64,000 nt of DNA from Amphirosellinia nigrospora (taxonomy: Eukaryota > Ascomycota > Sordariomycetes > Xylariales > Xylariaceae). Below, piece by piece: positions 32,162 to 44,371 of the stretch. The translations under genes and the position numbers were made by a program. Where the stretch lies: contig SCHM01000002.1 in assembly GCA_004123355.1 (NCBI GenBank), forward strand, positions 5,615,569-5,679,568, written 5' to 3'. The notes below the pieces were generated by a model that was given only the letters and a program-made list of their open reading frames with translations, was not told where the DNA came from and did not search any database. Each line of letters starts with the position of its first letter. Position 1 is the first letter of the stretch.

Positions 32162-33321
32162 TGCTTCGGGGACCCAGGTTGGCTGGCGAGTTGTCCGAAG
32201 TTAAAGCTCTAAATCCGACTTATTTCTACAGAAGAAACATAACCTACCTACCTAGGAGATAAGATAAGACGCTTGATTTGGAGGCGGTCGCCAGTAGGCT
32301 GTCTTTTTATCCATCTCTGAAGAACACAGCGAATGCAAAAACTGGGATGCAAATGATTCGAGTTCGTATTTGGGAGCCTGGCGCTACTTCATTTCATACC
32401 AATGCGATCGCCTTATATATATAACTTACATGACCCGGGCAGGATACGAGAATATGTTTTCTATTTGACCTGGCAGTAGGTACTCGATCAGCCAGTCGGG
32501 TGTATGCACGCAATTTAGCCCGCAATCGAGATGTAGCAACAACCGTTTCATCGTCGCGTGCGATTCGAGAAGAACCATTAAAAACAGATTGATATCAGCA
32601 TCATATTATTTCACATTAAAAGAAGTTACCTAATTTTGGAAGTGAAGCGACGAGTACGCATAATATTAAGCTTGGCTTGAAGCATCGGCGCCGCTATTTA
32701 GAGGCCTTCGATTCATGAAGAAGGTCACAACCCAGGACAGTTCACGTCATATGAAAAGATTATAGGAAAAGCTTCTTAGAGTCCTCCTTCCCCATCTTAT
32801 ATATGCAGAAATAGCTAGAAAACGACTTCCGTCACTACTCTTACCAGCAAACCTATCGCTGATTTCAGGCATATGACAAGATATCATGGACAGCATCGAA
32901 CCCCCGCCAGACGGTCGGTCCATGTTCGCAGGGTAACTGTCGAGGTTTCGCCTAGCTGACAAAATACCTAGGTATCCATCGAAGCTTCACAAATGAACGA
33001 AATAGCGCGACAGGGCAATTATGTTGCGTATAGTATTCCGCATGTCTGTACATGTGTGAAGCCTGTATTACAGGCATCCTCGTTCTCGGTCAAGTGTCTA
33101 TTTGTGTCTTGACTCTGTTCGTTGCAGCGACTACTATATTGTATGCAATTCGCCAAATTATCCGTGAGAAACTTCGCCTTGAGGACCACGTCAACTGCGT
33201 GCACTCGACTCCGACTATTCTATGTTCCTTTATCAAAAGTGATCTGAATGACGGCTTCATCTGCCCGTTTATATAAGTCTCGCCATTTTTAAGCATTCAA
33301 ACTTGAGTTCCATTTTGACAA

Positions 33322-33633
33322 CTAAGCTTTCCATAGATGGCGATTTACGTTTTTAGATTCAAGGCTCTTATTTCCTAACATCCACGCCCTGCATTTCGGG
33401 CAGGTATTCGTTTTATTTTCAACGAGAAGGTATGAAGCAGCTCGTCGCCATTTCTCACATGTAGACTGCCAAAGGGAGCGGTCCCGACTTTCCAGTATCA
33501 CGAGGATGCCCGTAGTTCGGTCTGTCCCGTGTCCCTCGGGAATCGGTACAAGGGAAAGTGTATTCCTGAGCTGCTGGATTACCTGAATTAAGAGTTCGGG
33601 TCTAAACCTACTATCGGCGGGCAAACCTGCCAT
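33322..33633 (-). CDS. Possible small hypothetical protein, 103 aa
   Basis: Starts MAGLPADSRFRPELLIQVIQ, with a short helix-like N-terminal half and a Cys pair in CPKCRAW near the C-terminus. It is divergent from the GH76 gene, 94 bp away ATG to ATG. It could be a fragment of a larger protein whose other parts are lost. No family recognised. Confidence 0.25.
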   Translation of the reverse strand: MAGLPADSRFRPELLIQVIQQLRNTLSLVPIPEGHGTDRTTGILVILESRDRSLWQSTCEKWRRAASYLLVENKTNTCPKCRAWMLGNKSLESKNVNRHLWKA

Positions 33634-33727
33634 GGCAGCTTACAAGTGGAAAAGCAGTCTCCCCGTTATTCGCAATCGAAGGCCGTCATTTTTTCAAACA
33701 CCATGACAGCGATATTGCCCGCCAACC

Positions 33728-35454
33728 ATGTCAGCCTTCTTGCGCAAAGCTACGGCTATAGCAACTTCGCTCATCCTTACCGGCAATCTAATCTACGCCT
33801 ATGATTTTAGTCCAGATTCACCAGGTTAGTATATATCCTCGCGCTGGTTGGTAGATGGGATGATATTTGACAGACCGTTCTCTAGATTCGGTCAAAAATG
33901 TAGCAAAACAGCTGGCCGCCGATCTGATGTCGATGTACAATGGCAACCAACCGGGGCAAACTCCTGGACTCTTACCACAGCCATACTACTGTGAGCCGGA
34001 TTAGACATCGCAACAATATGGCAATACTAACTGCGTCTGATAGGGTGGGAAGCCGGTGCTTTGATGGGCGCCTGATCGATTACTGGTACTACACGGGCGA
34101 TACCACATATAATAACATTGCGCAACAAGGAATGCTACACCAAGTTGGTCCGTACAACGATTACATGCCGCTAAACCAAACATTAACCGAGGGCAACGAT
34201 GACCAAGGATTCTGGGGCATGGCAGCCATGTCAGCGGCGGAACACAACTTCCAGAATCCCGCCCACGGCCAACCACAATGGCTAGCGCTAGCCCAAGCTG
34301 TCTTCAACACGCAAGCGGCGCGGTGGGAAACGGAAAGCTGCAACGGGGGATTGCGCTGGCAAATCTTTACATGGAATAACGGCTTCGACTACAAGAATTC
34401 CATATCCCAGGCGTGCTTTTTCAATCTCGCCTCGAGGCTCGCTCTATACACCGGAAATAGCACGTACGCGGACTGGGCCGTCAAGACGTGGGATTGGATG
34501 GTCGGTGTCAATTTTATCGACGAGAACTATAGGATCTACGATGGCGCCGCGATCGGGCACAACTGTACTGACATCACGCCTTACGAGTTCTCCTACAACG
34601 TTGGCGCATTCCTACTCGGAGCAGCCGCGATGGTCGAGTACTCGAACAGGGGAGATAACACGAACGACGCCGCGCTGTGGCACGAACGCGTAGACGGGCT
34701 TCTGAACAGCACGGAGCTGATCTTCTTCTTCGGAGACAACGTCGACAACCAGGTCATGATCGAGGTCGCGTGCGAGGCCGTCAACCTCTGCGACGTGGAC
34801 CAGCAGTCGTTCAAGGCGTACCTGAGCCGATGGATGGCGGCGACAACCAAGTGGGCCCCCTGGACCTTCGACCGCATCAAGAAACTACTCCGGACCTCGG
34901 CCGTGGCGGCCGTGAACCAGTGCACGGGCGGCGATAACGGGCGCATGTGCGGCTTGAAGTGGGCTAACAACAGCGGCCTGTGGGACGGCACCACGGGCGT
35001 CGGCCAGCAGATGGCCGCCATGGAGGTCGTGCTCGCCAATATGATCCAGGAGGCCAAACCGCCGGTCACCAACTTCACCGGCGGCACCAGCGTCGGCAAC
35101 CCCTCGGCCGGCGGCCCAGACAGCGGACGCGTCGACCCCGTGCGCCAACGCTTCGGCGCCATTAATACCGGTGACCGCTTCGGCGCCGCGTTCGCCACCT
35201 TTGTTGCTCTTGCGGCCCTGCTCGCGGCGCTTGCCTTCATGCTCTTAGACGAGCTAGAGACAGACACGGCGACTGCCGCGGCTGGGGCCCGTGGAGACAG
35301 TGCTTTCACGCCGGAGGAGAGAGGAAGGCCCCTCGTGAGCGAGAAGAGCTCATATCGGAATACTATTTCCCGGATTCGGAGGAGGCCCATCGGCAGTTCC
35401 AGACCGCGGCTTAGAAGGGTGCGGGGATCGGTACCGTCGCGGAAACCACTCTAA
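33728..35454 (+). CDS. GH76 family endo-alpha-1,6-mannanase-like protein (Dfg5/Dcw1 type)
   Basis: Cell-wall enzyme thought to link GPI-anchored mannoproteins to wall glucan via their mannan core. Signal peptide MSAFLRKATAIATSLILTGN is at residues 1-24. GT-AG introns are at 33825-33885 and 33991-34043. PYYWWEAGALMG, then the paired catalytic Asp region TEGNDDQGFWGMAAMSAAEH, NGGLRWQIFTWNNGFDYKNS, NASRLALYTGN-like repeats, and VGQQMAAMEVVLANMI all match the family. CC at 34071-34072 slips the frame between GA and LIDYWYYTG, where one more C mends it. A hydrophobic segment (FATFVALAALLAALAFML) near the end is followed by about 70 basic residues. A GPI signal would end at the hydrophobic run, so this is either a transmembrane form or an extended tail. 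Confidence 0.9.
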
Positions 35455-36697
35455 GTATCGTCTACTCTTTTGCCGTCTGAATCACCGAATGACGCTACTG
35501 ATTACCTGGTGCCCGACACGCGTTACGATGCCGCTCGGATTGGTACATCGTATCCACAGGGAGCAGGAGGTCATCGGCGGTAACGGTAGCCGATTCTTTG
35601 GGTTTTCTGATTAATTTGTAATTGGGTGACTGACTCTCTGGCTGGAGCGCGAAAAAAAGGGGGCAAAAAGTGGAAAAATAGAGGGGAAAATGGATTAGGG
35701 TCGAATTTGATTTTGTTGTTTGGGAGTCCCAGGTGATGGTATCATGGGTCGCACGGTTGTGGCCGTTATAGAACAACCAAAAAGGAACGAGAGCATCTTC
35801 TGGCCGAGTTGTCTTGTCCAGAGGCATGAGGGTTGGTGTGCTTACTTATTGACTAATATTCACGTATGTTGTTGTTTTGAGTTTCTCGGAAAACCTCCTC
35901 TCTTAGATGATTCTCGATGATTGATTCCAATTAGCAGTGCTGACGTGCCGTAACGTAACACTGGTTAATGATGGCTGATGCTCGGATATATGGTGGTGCT
36001 ACACATCGCCTGAGGCCATAGCCTGTCGGACTTTGGGCGGAAACGCGACGGCGCATCGGGGATAAATATTGTCGCGAGCTTCGGCGACCGGTATTTCCGG
36101 TTTAATAACTTCGCATCACTACATGACATATATTGATTTGAATTCCACGGAGAAAGCAGCGGGTTCCATTCGAGCATTGGCCTCTAGCAGCGACGACCTC
36201 CTCCGATGGAGTCATGTTTCTACTATGGGTCGACGGCTTTCATAAGCCCGGGCGCAAAATGTTTGTAGCACAGCCATTTATAGCCTCAATCCTCGAGAGC
36301 CAACGAAATGGCGTTGGTCAAAGATTTATGTTCAACGGAAAACCGTTCGCTCGGAGTCATTAGCCACAATTCTTGATCTTGGGGCTACCAATCACGGAAT
36401 TAGTCGTGATAGTACACACAAAAGTAGTGACATAGATTATACGGTAGAAATTCCAGCATAACTATGTCAAAATGGGATAGGAAGAGCGCGAACTCGCTGA
36501 CTAAATAGTTATTGTGTGAATAGATACATATCAACTCTTCAGTCTTGTTCACAGTACATATTTAGACACTATTTGCGGGAAGACATGTGTCGAGGCTGTC
36601 TCCAACAAGCCTATAGGGGTTTGATGATCTCTCTAAGTTTTATTTAGAAGGGTAAATGTTAAATACAAGAAAAGAAGGTATCGATCTCTGTCAAAAT
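35455..36697. other. Convergent intergenic region
   Basis: About 1.24 kb between the convergent GH76 and HD-domain genes. It contains a purine-rich, low-complexity stretch (35650-35700, GAAAAAAAGGGGGCAAAAAG). No gene is recognised. Confidence 0.4.
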
Positions 36698-37614
36698 TTA
36701 CACGAGCGGGTTAGCGCCGTTGGGGGGGATGTTCTGCACGAAGGGCACGTCGGGGTATTCCGCGACCTCTCCCTTAAGACCGCCCTGGATAAGCGCAAAG
36801 AGGGAGTTGTCGCTATTGTTGTAACCGGGAACGTAGTTGTTACCAAAGTCCGAGAGGAAGGTCGTGTAAGTCGCAGCAGGCTTGTACACGGCCATATTGG
36901 TGAAGGTGAAGTTGGTGCCACGGAACAGGGTGCTGTTAGAGTAGGCCTTCCAGATGTTGTCGTAGTTCTCCGAGCCGATGAGCGGGGACTCGCCAACGGG
37001 GAACTCGAAGCCGATGGACTTGACGATCCAGTATGACTCGGCGAATAGGAAATCAGCGGAGCCGACGAATGTCTGCAGCAGGACACCCAGGTTGACTTTC
37101 TGGAGACGAACTTCGTCCCATTCTTCGGCCCCTCCGTTCGCGGCAGTCCAGTTCTTAATCCACTCCATCGCGAAACGACCACTATCGATTTCAAAACTGT
37201 ACTCGGCGGTGGTGTAAGGGAGTGTGGTTTAACTGTGTCAAGTTGTTAATGAACGGTCTATTCATATGGCCTAGTAGATATGAGGAGAGGTAACTCACTG
37301 TCCCAACCTAAGTCGTGCAACAGACTTCCAACAGCATGAACCTCAAGGTCCAACGAAGCCTTTAGAGTAGCATTGTTGTTTATCGCTGCAGCGCCGAACA
37401 GCCAAGTTCGATATAGATGATTTGTTAAGTAAGGCTGGTATTCCTTGTAGTACTCTTCAACAAATGTACGGGCGGCCCTAACGATGGGGGTGTCGATGAC
37501 TTCGACACCGGCAACTGTAGTGGTAGCGTTTTGGGTCGGGTAAGAACGCTTATGAGGGGTGGCAATGGCGGCGCCGGCCAAAGCCAGGCAAGGGGCAATG
37601 CTAGAGAACTTCAT
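36698..37614 (-). CDS. Secreted HD-domain protein (cyanamide-hydratase/HD hydrolase-like)
   Basis: Exon 1 (37299-37614) starts with a signal peptide, MKFSSIAPCLALAGAAIATP, followed by a likely KR processing site. It contains HLYRTWLFGAAAINNNATLK and the metal-binding HD motif DLEVHAVGSLLHDLGWD. After a GT-AG intron (37233-37298) the sequence resumes as AEYSFEIDSGRFAMEWIKNW and runs to YPDVPFVQNIPPNGANPLV. The arrangement H...HDLGWD...FEIDSGRFA is that of the fungal HD-domain group that includes cyanamide hydratase, whose usual members are cytosolic; the secretion signal is unusual. Early in exon 2 (about 37215) the sense changes frame by one base before AEYSFE. Several NxS/T sequons fit an exported glycoprotein. 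The substrate is unknown. Confidence 0.7.
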
Positions 37615-40600
37615 TGTGAGAGGGCTGTTGAGTTGGTGTGATGGGAGGTATGGGGAGGGCGAAGAAACCGCTTGGGTTTAAATACCTGTCACTCTTTTGC
37701 CCGTCCTGTGTCTGACAGTAGATTCTTACCGAAATAAGCTTCCCCTATCCTTCCCAAATGCCGCTCCGATGTCTATACTACATATCTCCGAGCCATGTTA
37801 CTTAGTACTGTGTTGCTCGGCCCTAGTTCACAGGGCGAGCAGCTGTACACTCCACATGCAAGCCAAGATCCGGGGTCGCCAAGAGAACACCAATGAAGGG
37901 AATCCATGGCTACGGTACCTTCCGCGCGCTAGGTCGGTGGCCACCTTGAATAGTAATATTGACTAGAGGGTAGCCGACCGCCCAATTATCAGAGGAGATC
38001 CATAGACTGGATGGTGTGCATCAGTGACGAATGTGGTGTCAGCAGCAAGCCACTTACAAGTAAGCCTAATGCGGTCTGGCGACGGATCTTTCCCGTCTTG
38101 GCAAAGCTTTTCCCAACTTCACTCGAATGACAGGCAATAATTCAGAACGTCACATCACTATATGGCCCCTCCTTAATCATCCCAGTCTCTTTTTACACTA
38201 AATAGCACTAGGATATAAGCTTATTCTTAATCATACATAACGTTGTCTATTCCATAGTCTCAGAGTTCTAATTATAGTAGTGTGCTGACCATGGGCGTTT
38301 TCGGCGCACCCTAATTCGCACGATGTAATATTGTTGACGTCAAATTCGGTGTTGCTATGCGTCAGGATATGACATGGCTTTGCCAAGACACTTTTGTCTT
38401 TTGGGATTTCATAAAGACAGAGAAGGCTATCTCGGAATCAAGTTTAAGGTACAAGTCTTCGTTTAAATCACCACAAGAATTAAAAGGCGTAGGTTTCAAG
38501 GGCCACTGCAGCCACGATCTACACCGCAATGACATGATGCAAGAAAACTCAAATTCAGCTCTGATCTACGTAATATGAATCGTAATGCGGCTTGAACGGC
38601 TCAGCTTGAAGCTGTTGACCCATCAATTCTAACAGCTACTACACGTGTTTGTGCGAGTGAAAGAAAGGGGTGTGGTGTGCTAATTGCGGGACTCGCAGGC
38701 TTGGGTTCCGGTGCTATCCGAGGCTTGCGCGTATAATCCACCTTGCGTAATATTTGGGGGTAGTTAAGGAAGCACAACCAGCGAGACAGCCCCACTGTCA
38801 GGCAAAGTGAGCAGACATTTGGATCATAACGGGCTGTAAATATCAATCCTCGGCGAAGCTTTTAGCATCGGTCATCAAATTTACAAGGTGAACCCAAGGA
38901 CTACTGAATCCATCCGTACTTTGAATAATATAAGATAGATTCAATATACTCCCTGAGCCAGGTTGGAGAGAAAGCCCTATCTTTCAGCTCGTTCGTCATT
39001 GGAATGCCGTTCGTGAGGAGAGCCACTTGCACAAACCCCCATCGCAGCCTCAAATCCCGACTTTGAGCACGGCCCCAACGAACACTTCTTGCTTACGGAT
39101 ACAACCCTCGGCTTTCGTACTATTTAAGACCCTTTGACCGAGACATACCGACTCCGGCCATACAAGCTTACGGAGGTCCGGAGGGTGTTATGAAGTATTT
39201 TTTGATATATAGCAGGTCCCAAGTCCTCTGAAGGAAAACCTAGACAGTAAGATGTCCTTTGACTCCATTGACAGTTATTGCAATCAATCGCAAAGAAGAT
39301 ATTCCCAAGCCCTTCCACTGAGTCCTTGTGACATGTTGTCAGCGGCATCGTCTATTGCAGTACAGGGACAGTGTCACACTGTTATAGCACGGAGCTCGCT
39401 GAACACTACCCTCCGAGGCTGAGGTAGTCGTACGAAGTTACCATGAGTCTTAAGCAGACACCGAAGCTGAACTCGCACACCGAGATACTCAGTCTCCGGC
39501 TACACATGTCTCTCTTTGGGTCAGCGGAAGTCCGCGAAGCTATAGGAAAAGAGAGGAGAGTTCTGGGCATAAAAGGGCACGAAATCCTCCCTCCTGGAGA
39601 ATAGAGAACTTAGATCTTCATGGCCCCTTTGGCACATCGTTGCTTATTACTCAATTCGAACCGATTCCAAGCCCTCTATATAAGTCCTCATGACATCGTC
39701 ATTCTTTATGAAATTGGCGTTTCTTACTCAAATCATTATCACAAGCTAAGAAGGAGAAATCCCACATCAGAGGCCGTGGAGTCGCAAAATCACCATCGTT
39801 TCTGTTTTCTTTAGCAAATATAGTCTCAATACGTTCGCTAGCGCTTGGTATATCAGCGTCAGCGCGTAGGTCACAAGGAAGGAAAACCCTATCAGGTAGC
39901 TGCTTGCATGTTAAATGGGACGACGCGTACCCAGGCTGAGCCTAATCTCGATGGGTGAGAGTTATGGATGCTAGACTATGAGACAGCGAAATCGAAGTCG
40001 TGTTTGTAATAGGTTGAAGTAGCGAGGCAGTAATACGGCAGAGTTGGAGAGGCAAGTTTGGAACCATACAACGGAGTGGAAAAACGTGAGTACGATCATG
40101 AAAGGTGAAGTACCAACAGGTGATGCAAGCGCTGAGACATGTTATCTTCTAAGTACTTATAGGGCGAATGGTCATTATTAACAATATAGATAGTCCAGTC
40201 TCACATGTTGCACTACTTCTCGACATCGAGATTTACCCCTTGGCTGGCCGCCGTACAGACATATAGGCCCTCGTTGTAGAAGACACGACACAAATAAGCA
40301 ACCATCCTTGCCCAATCATTGATAGACAGTTTGCTGTCACGTGGCTCTTCTAGGAGGAGGATGTGCATTTTGAGCTCTATATTGATCTTCTACGCCTCCA
40401 AGTAGGAGATTCTTAGATCCTATTGCCAGGAACAAGGACCAGAGACCGGACCAGACAAAGGGACTCCCCGTATATAGCCATATAGTCACGTAGAGCCCAC
40501 GGATATGGCTTCACTGGTCCTCCGTGCAACAACAGATGTCTAAACCCCATCACTGCAAGGTTCGCGACCTATGTATTCTAATATCTCGTATTTACTCCCA

Positions 40601-40766
40601 GAGACTAGCGGACCTCCGTAGACTTGTGATTCCGGAGGCTGACCTATCTCAGTGTTCGGTATTGGTCCTCACCGCAAACTCTGGGACTCGTACGGTTTGT
40701 CAGCCTCGTATCCTAGGTCTGTTGGACTAGATCTATTTTATAGTCCACCACTTTCAAAGAGGGGAA
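37615..40766. other. Gene-poor region left of the retrotransposon block
   Basis: About 3.15 kb of ordinary base composition with no gene I can support. It starts with the HD-gene promoter and ends at the GGGAA target duplication (40762-40766). Loosely similar stretches near 39300-39350 and 39650-39700 (CCAAGCCCT...TCCT.ATGACAT) suggest an old decayed duplication. The frames 38357-38578 and 39620-39814 have no family resemblance. Confidence 0.45.
40762..40766. repeat. Target-site duplication, left copy (GGGAA)
   Basis: GGGAA immediately precedes the left outer LTR and recurs immediately after the right outer LTR (55495-55499). Five base pairs is the normal duplication size for LTR retrotransposons. 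Confidence 0.85.
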
Positions 40767-40924
40767 TGTTGAATTAAGTGGGAAGTGATACACTCTACCC
40801 ACCTGTGTATATATATCATATATACCCCGAGTCTTTTGGACTCGGATCTAACCTTCTGGTTATTTTGATTTATATATAATCTATTTACTGCTATATTATA
40901 TATAGGTCTTTACTATTTTTAATA
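40767..40924 (+). repeat. Outer element, left LTR
   Basis: Matches 55335-55494 along its whole length, including the shared core GACTCGGATCTAACCTTCTG. It has been more strongly shifted to AT than its partner. Confidence 0.9.
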
Positions 40925-43900
40925 GGTTATAAGCCCGGAATAGTTTATTTATATTGTTTTTAACTAAAACGCTATTTATATTATAATTATTTTATAAACT
41001 ATTCTTTTAATACTATAGCTAAAAAATATAAGTTAATATAATAATATTTAACTTAGATTTGTAGAATTTATACTTATTTTAACGCTATTTAGAAATATTA
41101 TTAGGATTTTTTTATAAGTAAAGAATTTTTTGTAGATATTTTAAATAGTTATTTTATTTGTTTATTTTGCTAAAAAATCTTTTTTAAATATTTAATTATA
41201 GTAAGACCGGACGTACAAAAAAACATATAATAGAAATAACGTTTTTTAATTTTTTTTTTGTATTAAAATAAATTATTTTTTTTTTTAAAACGTTATAGTA
41301 TATTTAGCTATATTATATTTTAGCACTAGCTATAAAATTTTAAAACTAGTTATAAAAGCTAGGCCTAACTAAAAAAAGTTCTTTTTATTATTTTTTTTTT
41401 GTTAAATTATTAATTTTTATACTTAAAAAGTATTAGGATTTTTTTTTTATTATTTTTTTATAAGTTAAAAATTTTTATAAAATAATAGAATTAAATATTA
41501 AATAATATTTTTTAAAATAAAGCTTATTTTTTACTTAAAATTTATTAGATTTTTTAACGAAAATAATTTTTTTATTTTACTACTAAATTAAATTTTTTAA
41601 ATATTAAATTATTTATTAAAAATATTATTAATAATAATATATTTTTTATATATTTTAAACTTTATATAATATTTTATTAAGTTTATAATAAATATTATTA
41701 TTTTTATTATTATTAAATAATTTAAACTTATTTAGTTTAAAAGTTATTATTTATAATAATTTTTTTATATTTATTAGGTTTATTTTTTTAGCTTAGCTAT
41801 TTTTAGCTAAATTATTTATTTAAATATTATTATACTTTTTAGTTATTGCGGAGTTCTTTGTTTAAGCGTTATTATATTTTTTGTTTTTTTTATTTAAATA
41901 TAACGTTTTTTCGAACACCGAATAATTAACTATTAAAAATAATACTTTTATTTTTCGATTTTAATTTTATAGCTTTATTTATTAAAAATTATATAAAATA
42001 AGCCTAGCAATAAAATCGAAATAAATAAAAAAATAATAAATAGCTATAAAATTTTTATATTAAAATTTTTAAAAAATTATTTTTTTATATAAAGAAAATA
42101 TTTAACTATTTATTAATATAAGGCTATAAAAAATTAATACCTGGCTATTCGTTAAAAGCTCGACCTATAAAATAAACAAAAAAAAAAACGTAAATTTTAA
42201 AAATAAAATAAACTACTAAAAAAACAAGCAAAAAAAAGCAATAATAATAATTAAATATTATTTTAAGATTAATATCCGATTTATTATAAAAAAGTGCTTT
42301 TTTGCTTATATAATTATTAATATTTTTTAAAAGTTTTTATAATAATATAAGCTAAAAAATAGTATTATTTTTTAAATATTTATTCGTAAACTAAATAATA
42401 TTATTTTAAATATTTATAAAAAATATTATTAAATTTATTATAAAACTTTATATAGTTTAAAATAAATTAGCAAAATTTAATAAAACGTATAAGCTTAGTA
42501 AGCTTTTTTTATTAATAAATTTTTTATTTTTTTTAGTTTATTTTTTTAGGTTTTTTTTACTACGTTTTATTAAAATTATAATATATTTTTTAAAAAAAAT
42601 AAAAACGCCGAAATTATTAAAAAAATAATAACTTTTAAAATAGTTATATTAATAGCTTAATATAATTAATAAAACTAAAAAATTAAAAATAATAACGTTA
42701 GTTTATTATTATTATTTTATTGCTTAAAATATAGTTATTATAATAGCTTTTATATTATATATTATAAAAAAAACCTTTATTTTGCTTTTAAAAAATAGTA
42801 CGATAAAAAAACTAAACGAAAAAAAAAACAGGAAAAAAAAAAAGTAATAAAATAAAAAAAAAGCTAAAAAAAATAATAGCTTTAATATATTATTATTTAT
42901 AGTTCGAAACGCTAATATAAGCTATAATTTTAGCTTTATTATTTTTAATTTAAAAATTAACGCTATTTTTTTTAAAACATTTAAACTAAGCTATTTTATA
43001 GCTATGTTTAATATTAATATAAAGCCTGAAATTTTTTTACGGCTTTTTATAAAAATTTTTAATAACGTTTTAAAAAAATCTATATAGCAAAAATTTTATA
43101 ATAGTTTAAAATAGCTAGCTTTAAAAACTTTTTAAATAAAAATAAGCTAAATACTAAAAAAAGTTTATATTTTAAATTTAAGCTATAGCTAATATATATT
43201 TTATAATTATAAAAAGTTTTTTATAACTAAACTTTATATTAGTTTTAATATTTTTAGAATAAAAAAAAAATAATTATGCTTAAAAAAATAAAAAACTATA
43301 TATTTATTTTTATAGTTAATAACTAATAAAAAAAACAATTTTTTATAATATTATATATTATTTTAAAGTAAAAATAAACTTAATTTTAGTTTTTTAATTA
43401 TTAAAAAAAAAAGCTAAATTTTTTTTCGATAAAATAAAATATTAAATATAAAAATAAAAAATATTTTTTTTTACCCAAGCTATTAATAGCTTATATTTAA
43501 TTAATATTCTAAATAGTAGCGTTAATATTATAGTTTTTAATATTAACTTTTACGTTTATTTTTTTTTTAATTTTAATATATAAATATAGTATAAATAATT
43601 CGGATACTTAAATAATTAAAGCTTTAAATATTTAATAAACTATTTAATAAAAATTTTTTCTATTTAAAAATATTGCTTTTATAAAATATATATTAAAAAA
43701 AAAAAAAAAAACTTTTATAAAAATAAGCTATATAAAAATATATAAAAACTAGAATTTTTATATATAAATTTTATAAAAATATTAATTTAAATAAACTAAG
43801 TTATAAATTACAATTAATTTATATAATAAATAATTATTTATAATAACTTTATAAAAATAACTTAAATATTCTTTATAAAATTAGTATTAAAATTCCTAAA

Positions 43901-44176
43901 AATTTTCTAAACTTTTTTAAATTAAAAAAAACGTCCCAAATAATATTATTATATTATTATTTTAAATTAAAAAGCAATTTTATTAATAGTGCTTTTAAGC
44001 TTTTATACTATAACTATAATATAATATTATATTTTTTTGCTATTAATTAGCACTAGTAAAATAATATTATTAAAAAAGCTATTAATATTTTAAAAATATT
44101 ATTCGGCAGTTTTTATTATTATTATAAATAATAAAATTAATGCTAAATATTAACTAGTATTAATATATTAAAAGAA

Positions 44177-44371
44177 TATTATAGGTTATAAAATAAAGCT
44201 TGATTAAAGTTAGAAAATCTATTATTAAATCCACGCAGTAGATCTAATAATAAATTCTTTAACTAATAATATGCTAGCTATTTATTTAAATATAGGTATT
44301 ACTAGGTAGCTTTTCTTTGCGCTTTGCGTAAGGAAGCTATTAGTAATATAAACCTTTTAGGGGCTTTATTA
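44177..44371. repeat. Nested element, left terminal repeat
   Basis: Aligns with 51628-51817. Both contain a distinctive GC-richer patch (around 44310-44335 and 51750-51780) with a short inverted repeat, a likely LTR hairpin. Confidence 0.8.

Larger units (their letters stand above)
31010..33727. other. Long intergenic region between snc1 and the GH76 gene
   Basis: About 2.7 kb with no recognisable family. It holds the snc1 promoter, an A-run at 31603-31614, a TACTTAGGTA near-palindrome at about 31671, TACCTAGG at 32249-32256 and a perfect TACCTAGGTA at 32965-32974. Two ATG-initiated frames stand out only by length: 31772-32161 on + (129 codons) and 33322-33633 on - (103 codons, with CPKCRAWMLG, ending its upstream side 95 bp from the GH76 ATG). 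I cannot assign either and list them separately at low confidence. Confidence 0.45.

Noticed and set aside
34593-35390. 265-codon minus-strand open frame
   Set aside because: Antisense to the GH76 catalytic domain, whose family motifs are on the + strand.
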